NCBI GenBank assembly: GCA_948470475.1
Contig: OX419335.1
Span: forward strand, 31,220,780 to 31,284,779
Reading direction: 5' to 3'
From: Galaxea fascicularis
Taxonomy: Eukaryota; Cnidaria; Anthozoa; Scleractinia; Euphylliidae
Length of the DNA: 64,000 bases
The notes under the pieces are model-generated. The model was not told the origin of the DNA. It did not search any database and saw nothing but the letters and a program-made list of their open reading frames with translations. The position numbers and the translations under genes are program-made. Position 1 is the stretch's first letter. Every line of letters starts with the position of its first letter. Shown here piece after piece: positions 1-11,308 of this stretch.

Positions 1-2
1 AG

Positions 3-1447
3 ACAAGCAGTCACAACGCTACTCAAGGAAAGCGTCGAAGTTTGAGGATGAATGGAGCGGAAAGGAGGCGCTGGATATCTGATTTGGATGTTTCAGATGA
101 TCGTGTGGATGGTCTAAACATTTCAGCGCCCAAAAAGTCAGAATATAGAAACAGTACAGATGGAAAGGAACTGCCTTTTGAAACAAGGCAAGCTGGTGGT
201 TTTGAGATTATTGAGCCTGTCAACAGCTCCTCGCATGCAAATACCCGTAAGGTAATCGATGTTCATATTAAGTTTTCTGATAGACGAGACGCAACATCGA
301 TGGAAAGGAAAGGATCGAGCTTCGATGAAAACAGGAAATTCCACCGCATGAGATATCATAAGGAAGGATTTCCTCGAGCTGGAAGGTAGTGATGACTTAG
401 TTTACAGTGATGCTCTAGACTCTCATAGAATTCCTTCGGCAGATATTTCGAAAGTGCTCGACAGTCTGATTCTAAGTACTGACATCGGCTATGAAGCCTC
501 CTACTGCTAAAGTTAGGCTCAAAGCCTGGAAAGTGCAGTCTGCTGGATATGCAAGAAGAAAACTTCCTGTGGGTAGAACTGAGAAGCCTCTTACAAAAAG
601 AGACAAGTGTTCTAGAGCAACTTCAGCGAAACAAGCGGGAAGGCAAAGGAAGGAAAATAAGGGTAGTGTTAATTCTTCAGAAACCAACACCGTCTCGTCC
701 GCGTTTGGAGGAACAGAAGGGTTGAGAACGTACATAGGAGAGCAGATCCCGGGTTATTTTATGGAGCAGTACAAAAAGGTACTGAAGAAAAGGGATGTGA
801 CTTCGTCGAGCAGCTTAGCATTGCTGCCGAACGAATTTTCAGAAGACGGTGCGAACTTGAGCCAGTGTAAGAAACACGAAGGCATCACGAAAACTAGTTT
901 AAGTTCCGATTACAAAAAAGACAAAACGTCTTTACAACTGTCGACCATTGAGCGATCAGGTCCGTACAAGGCAGAGTCGAAAAATGGTGAACAAGGTAAA
1001 AGTTCACAACCGGAAAATATTTCACAGGGTTCGTTATCAGGGACAATCGTAAGAGGGGATAATAAAGCCGGGCGAGCTAAGGGCTGAGAATAATGCCGTA
1101 GACAGCAGCTCTGGTGTGGAGACGATGTCTTACGTTACGGACTGTTCTTATTTTGAACGCTTTACTGGTGCATTAGATGGGGCTAAATGTAAGAGCCCGC
1201 AGAAATGCGGAAGTCGAGAAACGCTTGGTTCTGGGTATGGTAAAGAAGGCTGTGATGCTGTAGACGATGTGGTATCGACTATGATCTACCATGATGATGA
1301 TGATGATGATGTAGCTTTGAAAGTGGTGATGATGACGATGATGACTACTTCGATGATAAGGTTAGCGATCTCGAGGTCATAGCTAAATCGAAATCTCTTT
1401 CTGAGTCAAGGTTTGTATCAGATGTTGATGACCTAAAGCTATTGTAA
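3..1447 (+). pseudogene. 3' part of an unidentified acidic low-complexity protein gene, frame broken
   Basis: I do not recognise this gene. Coding-like sequence runs from the left edge to a stop at 1445-1447 but changes frame several times. One frame is open from base 3 to 389, a second runs about 361-486, a third 488-1087, a fourth about 1060-1310, and a last one 1316-1447. Each next frame picks up where the previous one stops, and all share Ser/Lys/Glu/Asp-rich composition. The end contains a run of six Asp residues and a tail ending VDDLKLL. A polyadenylation signal AATAAA follows at 1453-1458. No splice sites explain the frame changes, so this is either a decaying gene or a real gene with indel errors in the assembly. 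The start lies left of the window. That it is protein-derived is fairly sure; its function is unknown. Confidence 0.5.
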
Positions 1448-1452
1448 TAATT

Positions 1453-1458
1453 AATAAA
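1453..1458 (+). terminator. polyadenylation signal of the left-edge gene
   Basis: AATAAA lies six bases after the last stop codon of the frame-broken coding region, which supports that stop as the true 3' end. Confidence 0.5.
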
Positions 1459-1499
1459 GCGATAAAGTAAGAAAGCTTGATATCAGCTTTTATTATAAT

Positions 1500-1775
1500 T
1501 ATCTCTTAGTTAGTACGCGCGCTGTGATTGGTCAATTTTGCGGGCCGTATTCTCCTGTACGGCCCGCTAAATTTGAAAGTTTCATTTCCCGCGAGTCCGA
1601 CTAACCTCAGAGATATAATAAATATCTTACTAACCTCGTTTTCTCGGTCCGTACTGTAAGTTACGGATTCTCGTTTTTTCCCTTTGATTTATGGCCCCCG
1701 AGCTTCGCGAACAGGAAAAAACTCGGTCCGTAACTTACAGTACGGACCTCGAACTCGGTTAGTAAGAGGTCTATC
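1500..1775. repeat. two nested palindromes (foldback element)
   Basis: A short palindrome (GCGGGCCGTA ... TACGGCCCGC, 1538-1568) is followed by a 21-base inverted repeat with arms near 1645-1666 and 1727-1748 built on GGTCCGTACTGTAAGTTACGG. Both lie between ordinary noncoding flanks. This looks like a MITE-like foldback. No coding sequence was seen here. Confidence 0.5.
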
Positions 1776-1859
1776 TGTACTCTTACTGTTGTCAATAAGA
1801 GTACAGACAACGCTAAACCATATTTGATTTGCTAAATCGAAAGTAAACTGTGTTTGCTT

Positions 1860-2885
1860 TGGTTTTGCATTGCTTCGCTCTGTGATTGGCCAGCAAAACT
1901 CGCGCCACCAATCGCGACTTATAAGCGCGCATTTTCCCGCGCTTTGGCGCCAACAGCATATATTTACTTCGTATTCTGATTGGCACATGCATTGCACTGT
2001 TTGCAACCGTTGTGGTTACTTTGATTTGGTTTTACATGTGCGACACTCAATGGAAAACAGCTCTAGTTTGTCTTAAGCTTATCGTGTAGCAAGTCACTTA
2101 AAGTCATTTGCAGAAGAAAGCTTGCAGGTAAGAACATACATATCGAGTTAATTGAAGTTCTTGTTCTGTAGACATCACAAGAAGCCCATCGCACTGTTTC
2201 CACCCATGTGCTTATGCATCAATGCCAGGCCCCGGGACGGATACGTATATTACTTCGCCAAAGGACCTGATATGAACAGGTGTGTCTTGTTACGTAACTC
2301 GTCAGGTAATTAAGGCTAATGAGCCACAAGCTTTTCGTTATGACAAAATGAAATCTGTTTCTGCATCTGTTTTATTAATCGGTAACGCTTCTTTGCATAT
2401 CAACCGATATACGAAGGCCAGACCACAACGTCCCCTAATCTTTGTGAAATTGCGGGAAAGATTGCTGAACAGTATAATGGAAATCGTTATGAAAAGGCGA
2501 AGAGAAGGCGGAAAGCGCTGTATCATTAGCCAGTAATTCACCGAAGCACACGCAAAAGCAAATAGTATCGAAAGCTTGAGCAGCCGCTCATAATGCGCGT
2601 GAAAAGGCTAAGGAGTTGATTGATGGTACTTACTAACAAAGATATCAGTCATTCAACAACCAGTTCTTATAAAGGAGTGGTTTGGTTTTACTTTACTTTG
2701 CTCTGTGATTGGTTCGCAAAATCTGCGCTACTTAAATAACCAATGAGAAGCAAAGCCAAAGCCCATCGTGTGTTACTCGCATGCATTTTCCCGCGCTTGG
2801 CGGCAGCTGCACGCTATTGTCTGTTGATTGGCCAGAGTATTTCCCTTAGTTTCGGTTTTACGACGGTCAGTTGAAAACCACTATT
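1860..2885. repeat. dispersed repeat, two copies (1860-2065 and 2690-2885)
   Basis: Two stretches share the opening GCTCTGTGATTGG, a middle CATTTTCCCGCGCTT and an ending with CAGTTGAAAAC or CAATGGAAAAC. They are diverged copies of one dispersed noncoding repeat in the same orientation. The piece between them holds the putative exon fragment at 2172-2280. Confidence 0.45.
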
Positions 2886-3672
2886 ACAGCACACATACAA
2901 CGATAATCACACTTCACTCAAAGAGGTGAATGGTTTAGACGGTTAAGAGTGCAGATTCTATTCTCACTTGAAACTTCGCGATTTTTACTGTAACATGAGA
3001 CCTCACTAACTGCTACGGGTGCACCTGCGCATGTGCGTGTGACAAATAAAAGTTAATGTTATTTTTCTAGGATGGCTATTTACCTATGACGAGAACCAAA
3101 GACGCGGCTGTGGGGAATTCTGTTTGGGTTCCAGTTACGATTTAACAAAAAAGGTTAGTGTATGTGTGGTTATGTATAACGATGGAATAAACAAACCAAT
3201 CCTTGTTATCTTTGTTATCGTAACTTTATTTCACGCTTGAGCAAGTAGCTAAGGGATTGAAAAGCGACGGAAAAACATGCCCTCGCATGCAGCCACAGTA
3301 GGTCTCCCTTTGTTGACTCGGCTAGCAATTCGTGTCCAGGAGAGCAGGGTTCTTTCACTTATGTCCCCTTGATTCTTATCAATTTGAAGTCATGTGATTA
3401 GTTAGTGAGATTGAGATCTGTTTCCTGTAACTTTAGTAATTTTTTGGCTAAAATTGGTACTTAAAAGGACCTGTATGGGCAGCGGCCATTGTACGATGTA
3501 CTTTGTTATAACAGGTGCATCTGAGGAGGCTGGTGGATTTGCAAACGTAGATTTCAATACGGAGCACTCCGTTGAAGGATGTGTGTACGCCATAACTGAA
3601 ACAGAACTGGCCAAGCTGGATAACTGTATGGGGTATCCTAAGGTTGGTGGCATAGAGCTGTTACCGTATGTT
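2172..3672 (+). CDS. gamma-glutamylcyclotransferase-like exon fragments
   Basis: The best exon runs 3515-3667. It starts after a 3' splice site (TTATAACAG) and stops before a donor (GTATGT). It encodes GGFANVDF, then CVYAITETELAKLDNCMGYP. This matches the family pattern Gly-Gly-x-Ala ... V-Y-x-(L/I) ... LxxLD..EG.P of AIG2/GGCT-like proteins, which cleave gamma-glutamyl dipeptides to 5-oxoproline. A second stretch at 2189-2280 encodes YVYYFAKGPDMNR, close to the family's N-terminal YFAYGSNM substrate loop, followed by a possible donor AG/GTGTGT. Phases of the two pieces do not match directly, and an exon-like piece at 3071-3152 does not bridge them in frame. The gene may be incomplete, decayed, or have unseen exons. 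The catalytic Glu cannot be placed. The family is likely, the gene model is not. Confidence 0.4.
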
Positions 3673-4082
3673 TTCCTTTTATTTAATTTGTCAATATGAC
3701 TGCGATATGTTTTATCATTAATTGGTCTTCACTCCAAGGAAGTTTGAGCTCCTGATCTTTCCTTCTTCATATGTTCGTTTGCATGTTGTCGTTGTCGTCG
3801 TTGTTGCCGAAAAAAGAAAAAAAAGAAAAGCCTAGAAACAAGACTAACCGATAAAACATAAAGCCATAAAAAGAGGTATTCAAACCCGAAAATATGTACA
3901 ACGGTTACTGAAAAAAAGAGAAGTAACGAATGGGGATTATCAGTATGGGAAACGAAGCATAAATTTTATTTGCAAAAATGAAAGTTTAGCGTGTTGTTTA
4001 TTTTTAGTGTAGTCGATCAAAGCGCAAAATTTGCATGGTAACCTGAGATTACGTGCCCGAGATTTTTATCACGGAGACTTAG

Positions 4083-4440
4083 GCTGTGTTCACACTTGGT
4101 GCCCGAGCACGGTGCCCGAGTACGATTCTTGGTGGGCACTAATGTGAACCGGCACCTTTTTTTCAAGTACCTACGCCTGAATTCGGGCTCGGGCACTGAA
4201 CTGGGCACTGAATCCTTGTGTGCACACGTTTTTCGTTAGTTCCCTGACACTTTACCCACAAACCACTGCTTTGCGTACCCACAATTCCTTTCTCTGCTCA
4301 TGGGTGGTCTAGATTTCAAAATGGCGTCCGACGGAGTGAATGTGAACATATCAACATACTGGGTACCCAGTGTCTGAACACAGCACCATTTTGTGCCGGT
4401 GCCTGGGCACTAGTGCTCGGGCAAATCACCTTGAAAGCGG
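4083..4440. repeat. MITE-like element with terminal inverted repeats
   Basis: The left end reads GTGTTCACACTTGGTGCCCGAGCAC and the right end holds GTGCTCGGGCAAATCACC, an imperfect inverted match. Variants of GTGCCCGAG and GGGCACTGAA recur inside. It is about 350 bases with no coding capacity, typical of a non-autonomous foldback. Confidence 0.5.
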
Positions 4441-6015
4441 GATGTTTTTCACTAATATAAACGATAACTGATGGTTTACTGGGTGAAGACTGTGTATATC
4501 TTTGAAGAATTATGCCATTTTTTGAATATGCGAGATCACATTGTTTATAAAGCTTGGTTCAAAGTATCGTATCACAGCTCCAGCCCGGGAAAAACATCGG
4601 CTTCTCTGGCCCTTGAATTTAAACATCGCCTTCCTTGGCAATTGAAATAGAAAAATAGTAAGATATAATTGTAAATAACCGTACTTCGATAGTCACGTCG
4701 AAGCAGAAGCACGTGGAAGACCTTTGGATCAATAAGAAGTCGAAAAGGACGAAGTGCCGACCCTGATCTCCAAACAGTCGAACACCTGCCGAATTACTTA
4801 ACTTAACGCACGCAAGTCATGACAAAGTGTCCACCGTTGCTTAGCAACAATAGCCACAACAATTAAAAAGACAACATTTTCCATGAGTTTGAGCACCTCA
4901 AAAACTTTAAATTTGAATGATAAAAGTTTTTTAGGTGCCCAAATTCATACAAAATGTTGTGTATATAATTGTTTTTTTGTGTTGAAATGATTGATAACTA
5001 GCTTGTGTGCGTCATTTTCAGATCCGTGTCAGAAGCTGGATTGTAGCTACAGTGTGAGTCAATGTTTAAAAGCATCTGACATCTTAACACTCAACTACGT
5101 TGAGTACATTACCAGCCTCGCTAAAAGCTGACAATTCAATTAGTATTGGTGACAGGACTGCCCGTGCTCATTAACAAGGGCGAGAGACTGGACTGTTACA
5201 AGATTCAAGTCTTTTTGAAGAAAACGTGCGTCAAAGTTTACAATGGTACGCTGAAGAAAAAGACATTTTGCTTCCTCCGCCGCGTCGAAAGAGGAAGAAA
5301 AGGAAATATTATCGGTCATGTGTGACAGTTAAACGATGTTTGGATGTGAACAGGAATGTAATATAACAGCCTTTGGGAAGGACTCCTGAAGTCTTAGTTG
5401 CAGGGCTTGAAAAAAAGTGTAATTGACCACTTGCTGAGCGACGTGTATGTCTTTTGGGTTTAGTGTTTTACATCTTTTTGTTTGTCTCATACAATTTTCC
5501 AGTAGAACGGATGACCGCTTACTAGAGGACAGTTTGACAGTGTTTTCGGGACTTAAGTGAGCGACCGCTTAATGGGGGGTGACCATTCAATACAGGTTTG
5601 ACTACATTAATCAAAGAAGTGACAACGACGGCAAATCAAGATCAAAAGACCCTCCGCAATGTCTTTCTTGTTCCTTTTCACCGCGTCTTTCACAGCTAGC
5701 TGTGCTCGATTCCATTCGTGCTTACCTATGGAATTAGGAGAAAAAAGAGACTACTTGCAGTCTAGAATTTGCTGTAAGGGGCAAGCTTACGACAAGTCTT
5801 TACGACACAAATTGTGCCGTGTAAATTAAAACCTACAAATTGTCGCTCACGGTACCTAAAATGTAGGATTTTAAAACTATGTGACAGTTGCTCGTGAAGC
5901 CAATGTTTAATGACAAGAGTTGTATACGATTTTTTCTTTTGCTTGGTGCGAGCAACCCCCCGCCGCCTTTCTCGTGAGTTGCATTCAACAGTTGTAGCAA
6001 AAGTCAGTGTCAAAA
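4441..6015. other. noncoding stretch, no gene recognised
   Basis: A frame without a start codon is open from about 5122 to 5328 (ending GNIIGHV) but has no recognisable domain and no clear splice sites. Otherwise nothing is supported here. The region lies downstream of the minus-strand cytokine-like gene and may include its 3' UTR; a minus-strand AATAAA is at 6022-6027. Confidence 0.3.
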
Positions 6016-6338
6016 TCAGCCTTTATTTATGTGGTTTGTGCATTATTACATAAATATATCTTTTCACTGGGTAAGACCTTTTTATTCAATTTTCTCCTTT
6101 TTCAATTTTTCAAACGTGTTGTAGGAATTGTAGAAGGAGAAAGTTCCACGTTACAGAGTCAGGGTTAATGAAAATGATAAAGTGCATTGCCTGTTACTTT
6201 CTACAGTTGTAAATAGTCAATCGATTGACATTCACCAGGATGCATTACTGAATAAATAATGTAATAACAATATGATAAGATCAACATAGTATTGCTGAAT
6301 CAATTGTTTGGTTCATTTCTCCGGGTTGCATCGGCTAG

Positions 6339-9079
6339 TCATAAGCTGATCACTTGCAGTGAACCAAAACCTTGATTTCCAATAAGGATCACCAGTTCCC
6401 TCATTTGCCCTTTTAGCAATGCCATTTCGCGACCGATGTCCTGGTAACGAGTTTGGTTGGCATGTGATCCCTGAAGAGGCTTCGGCGGGGAGACAGAAGT
6501 ACCATTTAAATAGCTTTCCTGTCAAAAGGGAAACGACAACACCACTTAGAAAGCATCTCAATACATTTTTTATTTGTTTATTTTGTTTTTATATAAACAA
6601 AGTCCGTTGCTTTTCTTTCGTAAAAGACCTTTGTGACCTAGGTTGATAAAAGGGCTGGAAAACTATTTTGTATGCACAATATTTCCGAAAAATGGTTCGG
6701 TCTTTGCTAATTTTGGTTTGCAACAGTCTGGCAAGTTAATGCTTAGAAATGTGTTAAGTTGCAAGCAATAAACCACGAATATGGTGACTGAAAACGTCAA
6801 GATTTTAGAGAAACTGGACTCGGAAACCTTCCCATCCTGTTTATCTACAAGTAGAAGTGATTATGGATTTTAGATCGAAATGTGACCTTGATGATGCTAA
6901 CTCTGTTCAGGAGATGTGTTCTCGTGACCACAAGATAAAATTATAGGGCAGTTTTAAGATCAAAGTGAATCAGCAAGCCTCATTTATCAATCATCAGTTG
7001 TGAAATCTAAATGGAAGTAAGATCTCGGCCAGGGTAGCAACCCCTGCATTACGTACCGTCAGTTCCATGTTTGTTACGAGTCTTGCCATGGCGTGGGCAC
7101 CAGCCTGAAGACAAACATCTGACTGCTGCCCTTTCAAAAAACTTGGGATTTGACCAAATAGCAAAGAATAAACTTTGACGTGGTTCAAGTCAAATTTCAG
7201 CCCTTGAAGCAACTGTTGGGAAAGACGAAATGTTCAGAGTAAGCATAGCTGTTCTGATGTTGATCACGAATCCCACCCTACTTATATATGTTTCACTAGA
7301 TGATTCTGTAATCGAATCAAAACCTAAAGGTTCAACTTCAACTTTTGATTACTTCAACTCTATTGTATTGTTGCACTATTTACACAGTTTACTAACTGAT
7401 GCTGTAACACTTGACAGAAGAGGGACAAAAATTGATAAAACAGACAGAAGAAAGCCTAAAAGAGTGTGCACAAGTGGCTAGAGTAACCATTGGCTTTCGG
7501 GCTGGTCACCATGTTCAAATAAATGCGGCTATTAACGATAAATTACCTAAGTGCATTAATGGGAACACTACGAACACTATTTACATTATAGGAAAGAATA
7601 TATAGCACATTGAGTTACAAGCTAGGAATAATTCACCAATTAGATTTGAATGTTAAGCGGGGATACTGTTTATACTACACTTTGAAGGAACTGCAAGATA
7701 AGTTTCTTTTAAAGACAATGGAGTTTAATTTAAGCATTTCCAAGATTCTAATACTTACCGTCACACCTGACGATATGTTTGAACTTGCCAATGATCTTTT
7801 AAAAGTAATGTTGTCCTGTGACGAAAGCAAAAAAGCAAAAACAAAAACAAAAAACGCAAGCAAAACTTACAAAAAGGCAACCATTTAAAGGAAGTTGGAA
7901 AATTCAGTGCTTCGAAAAATCAGAGAGACCCCTTAGCTTTCCAGACGCTGTCTACGATTGGAGAACAAAATAATGGATGACACAACACAAACAATATCCC
8001 TAGCCCTGATAACAAAAGAAGCTACAGGTCATAGGAGCCAATGGAAATAGAGGTCTGGAAGAGCTACAGGATTACTCAAAAATCAATCAAGCAAGCAAGT
8101 AAGCCAGAACAGTCACAGGCGTCATCAGTTGTTATTCCGGAAATGAATCGATCATTTAGCCACTAATCGACCGATAAACCTAATTAGTAGATCGATCGAC
8201 CTTTAGTGCATATGAATTAAAAATTATGTTTGCCTATTTGAAAGGCCTTTGATAGTGAGTGACTATGGCGTATTTTCTTTTTCGAAACGAAGATCTTCTC
8301 GATCAGTTTTGGGATCTATATTCTTACACAACCCATTTGTGACGTCATCAGGTTTTAAACATAAACTTGAATATCTCGGGAATGAAAATCTTTTAAGAAG
8401 GAAAATTCCATTTTTACTCACTTTCGAGTGCCTTTCAAATAACCAAGCATAATTTTAAGTCTACTACAAATTAAATATATCCAAAACATATTGAAGTACA
8501 AGTGGAAAAATAGGTTGCGCATAACATTTAAAGGGAAGCAATGGCGTTATAACATTAATACCTCAAATTGCTCAAAACCTCACACAGAATCCAGAAAAAT
8601 ATGTAAAATATTATAGATCGCAACCATTTTCCCGAAAATTGACTTAAAATTTCGCGTTGTCACCGGTGGCCGCCATCTTGCAATACGCAATGATCTATGG
8701 GATTGGTTGCTTGCGATGAAATAACCGCTGGCACCGAAGCTAAGAAATTTACCGTAGCGGCTGGATTTTAGCGGCTGAAGTACTTTTCCTCAGCACATGT
8801 ATCATGTTTATAATGCCAACTGAAATTACTTATCAAGGTGGTCAATGGGATGATAGGTTTTACTTACAAATTTCTCCAAAGTGGTGTTAAGATGTTGTGT
8901 TAGATTTGCACACCAGTCATCAAGGACCTGACTTGGCGACGGAAGCCCACCTTGCAGCGAGCCAACTGATGAGAGGTCCACAACAAATCTACGATTTCTT
9001 ACAATAGATGACTGGGCACGTGGACACCAAGAGATTGCAGTTAAAACCAAGATGGTAAAAACTTTGAGACTTGTATGCC
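6339..9079 (-). CDS. class I helical cytokine-like secreted protein (gene C), 5' exon missing
   Basis: Four coding exons are visible on the minus strand: 9079-8868, 7815-7759, 7212-7057 and 6518-6339. Each is bounded by AG acceptors (TTGCAG, GTCACAG, CCAACAG, TGACAG) and the first three by donors GTAAGT, GTAAGT and GTACGT. All internal introns are phase 0. The first visible exon begins with two bases of a split codon, so an upstream exon carrying the ATG is required; I could not place it. Exon 2 gives a hydrophobic signal peptide (VFTILVLTAISW) and helix A (VLDDWCANLTQHLNTTLEKF). Exon 3 is a short A-B loop, exon 4 carries helices B and C, and exon 5 a helix D-like segment (GREMALLKGQMRELVILI). 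About six N-glycosylation sequons and two cysteines are present. About 200 residues in all. The exon plan matches the two plus-strand genes at 13.2 and 17.0 kb. The likely role is a secreted ligand of a gp130-like receptor, which is inference. Confidence 0.62.
8868..9079 (-). other. gene C exon with signal peptide and helix A
   Basis: Acceptor TTTATCATTGCAG, exon of 212 bases, donor GTAAGT. It starts with two bases of a split codon, exactly as exon 2 of the two plus-strand paralogues does. That shared oddity is the strongest link of this exon to the family. Confidence 0.65.
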
Positions 9080-9129
9080 CTGCAATGATAAAGGAAAATC
9101 AATCGAAACATAAGTCAGTTGATTGATAT

Positions 9130-9480
9130 ATTTATTACACCCATTTTGAAATCACCGGTTATTCTTGCAATCTGATTGGCTCTCAACAGTGTAATTTATT
9201 CCAAAATTGCACTATTTTTGGCATTCGTTGTTAAGTCCATCAAAATTAAAAACCGGTTTTCTTGAAGTAAACATTAAATAAATATTTATATTGACAAAAA
9301 ACTGTTTGATTTCAAAATGGATGTAATAAAGTGGTAATTGAACTTCGTGCCGTGCAATTTTGGTCTGATTTCAAATTGAAATCGCGCTGCGCGCCCGTTT
9401 GATTTTGAAATCACGCGTATGATTTCAGACCCAACTGCACTCCCCTCATGCCATTCAATTACCGCTATGAATCAATCTAT
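9130..9480. repeat. probable interspersed repeat rich in (A)TTTGAAATC
   Basis: ATTTTGAAATC, TGATTTCAAA and related words recur on both strands around a GCGCTGCGCGCCC core, giving partial dyad symmetry. No coding sequence. The call as a repeat is pattern-based. Confidence 0.3.
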
Positions 9481-9504
9481 CATTAGATCATCAAGCAATC
9501 AGTG

Positions 9505-9513
9505 AGCTAGCCG

Positions 9514-9549
<36 letters not shown>

Positions 9550-9900
9550 GTCAGCCAGCCGGACAGCCAGCCATCAGCTAGCCAACCATCCAACCATCCA
9601 ACCAACCACCCAACTACCCACCCACCCACCCAACCAACCAACCAACCAACCAACCAGCCAGCCAGCCAACCAACCAATCAACAAAGCAACCAACTAACCA
9701 GCCAACCAACCAAACAAAAAAGCATCTAAGCACCCCGACCAGGCAACCGACCGACCAACGTAAACCGACCAATCAACCAAACACCAAGCAACCAAGCAAC
9801 TAAACATCCAACCAACTAGCCAGCCAGCCAATCGACCGTGCAACCGACCGACCAACCGACCGTCCAACCAACCAACCAACCGACCGACCGACCAGCTAAG
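9505..9900. repeat. tetranucleotide minisatellite (CAAT/CCAA/CCGA units)
   Basis: Starts as (CAAT)n and drifts into CCAA, CCAC, CCGA and CAGC units over about 400 bases. Open frames across it are low complexity and not genes. Confidence 0.85.
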
Positions 9901-10902
9901 TTAGAGAAGCCTTCCGTCTATCAGTCACCAAATATTCTCAATATTACAATTGACCCTTCCACTGACCTGACATCGTTTGAATGACCTTTTGCTTAAAATG
10001 AACAATCAGGAAAGCAACCAATTAACGAAATGTACAGATAATTTCACAGTGAACTGAGTTTCACGGTTGGTGGTTCGGGTTTATATAGCACTGTTGTTTG
10101 ATGACCGGATGAAATCATCCTCATCATCATATATTTAGAAAATGAAGATAGGCAACACAAATATAGCTTCCTAAGAGGCAACGAATTTTGAAGACAAATA
10201 TTGGTTGATTTGCGAGGGGGATTCATTTGTTTGTGAAATATTCCCGTGTCTAGATTGTTTATGGGTGGTAGTTCTAAAGCAGTGTTTACGCGTAAGTCAG
10301 AAACACAAGAAAACGGGCATTCTTATGTTTTACATGAGACTCCTTGTGTGAAATGTTCATACTTTCCTCTCCTTTGATTCAAATTTAACTGCTCATTTTA
10401 TACTCGCGAAAGTTCAAGTAACCAGCAAAACTATGTTGACCAGCTAGGAACTCGTTTAGCCGGTATTGCACCGGTAAACTTGTTTTCCTGAGTAACTTCC
10501 CTTCTCAGAAAGAGTGGAGGGTTGCCTCGTCACGATCAAACATCCGCCATTTAACAGCGAATTTTACACTCTTCGTGTGCCATCGCTCACCTTGCCTTCC
10601 TTAATTCCTATACTTCCAGCAGTATGTCCCTGTTCAATTACGCTATTATTATCTTGAGGCTGAGCAGGATTCCCTTTTTAAACTATTATGTCGTCGTCGA
10701 ATTTTTTCTAATTATGCGATTTTCTCCATAAACGATTCAGTGTTATTAAAGCTTGCATGCTTGTGATTTTTTAAAGTGAACACAGCTGGGCTCAAGCGAA
10801 GTTGTTATGGGCAATTTCATGCTCACATGAATAAAGAAACTACACGTAAAGTGATACAAGTCGAGTATAACAACATGTGAATCATTTGAATAGATTCCTT
10901 AT

Positions 10903-11160
10903 TGAGAAAACTACAAGTTTTACAATCTTTCGCCTTTAGTTACGTCAGCTGAATCGTGTTGTAGTGACTACAAATTACCTAAATAATCGCACGTAATAAT
11001 CATGACCATGAATGCTTAAAAATTTGCTTTGTAATCAAGTTACGTTTTGTGTGGAAATTGACTACCCACCCTATTTAGGTAATTTGTAGTCACTACAACA
11101 CGATTCAGCTGACGTAACTAAAAGCGAAAGATTGTACAACTTGTAGTTTTCTCAATAAGG
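10903..11160. repeat. foldback element, about 80-base arms
   Basis: The arm at 10903-10985 (with GTCAGCTGAATCGTGTTGTAG inside) is repeated inverted at 11071-11160, separated by about 85 bases. The match is nearly perfect, so insertion is recent. Confidence 0.75.
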
Positions 11161-11192
11161 AAACTGAAAAAGGGTTACTGAAGAATTTCTGA

Positions 11193-11308
11193 GGATGCAG
11201 GTCTTTTGGTCGTGCTTGTGCGCAAGCGTCATAACCATTTAAATGTTGTGATTGGTTTTAATGCTCAGGCACAAGCACGGCCAAAAGATCGATCTGCGTT
11301 CTCATAAA
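11193..11308. repeat. short inverted-repeat element
   Basis: GCAGGTCTTTTGGTCGTGCTTGTG on the left and CACAAGCACGGCCAAAAGATC on the right are inverted copies about 50 bases apart. Confidence 0.6.

Noticed and set aside
8340..8360. CTGATGA core on the minus strand
   Set aside because: No GAAA at suitable distance and no stems.
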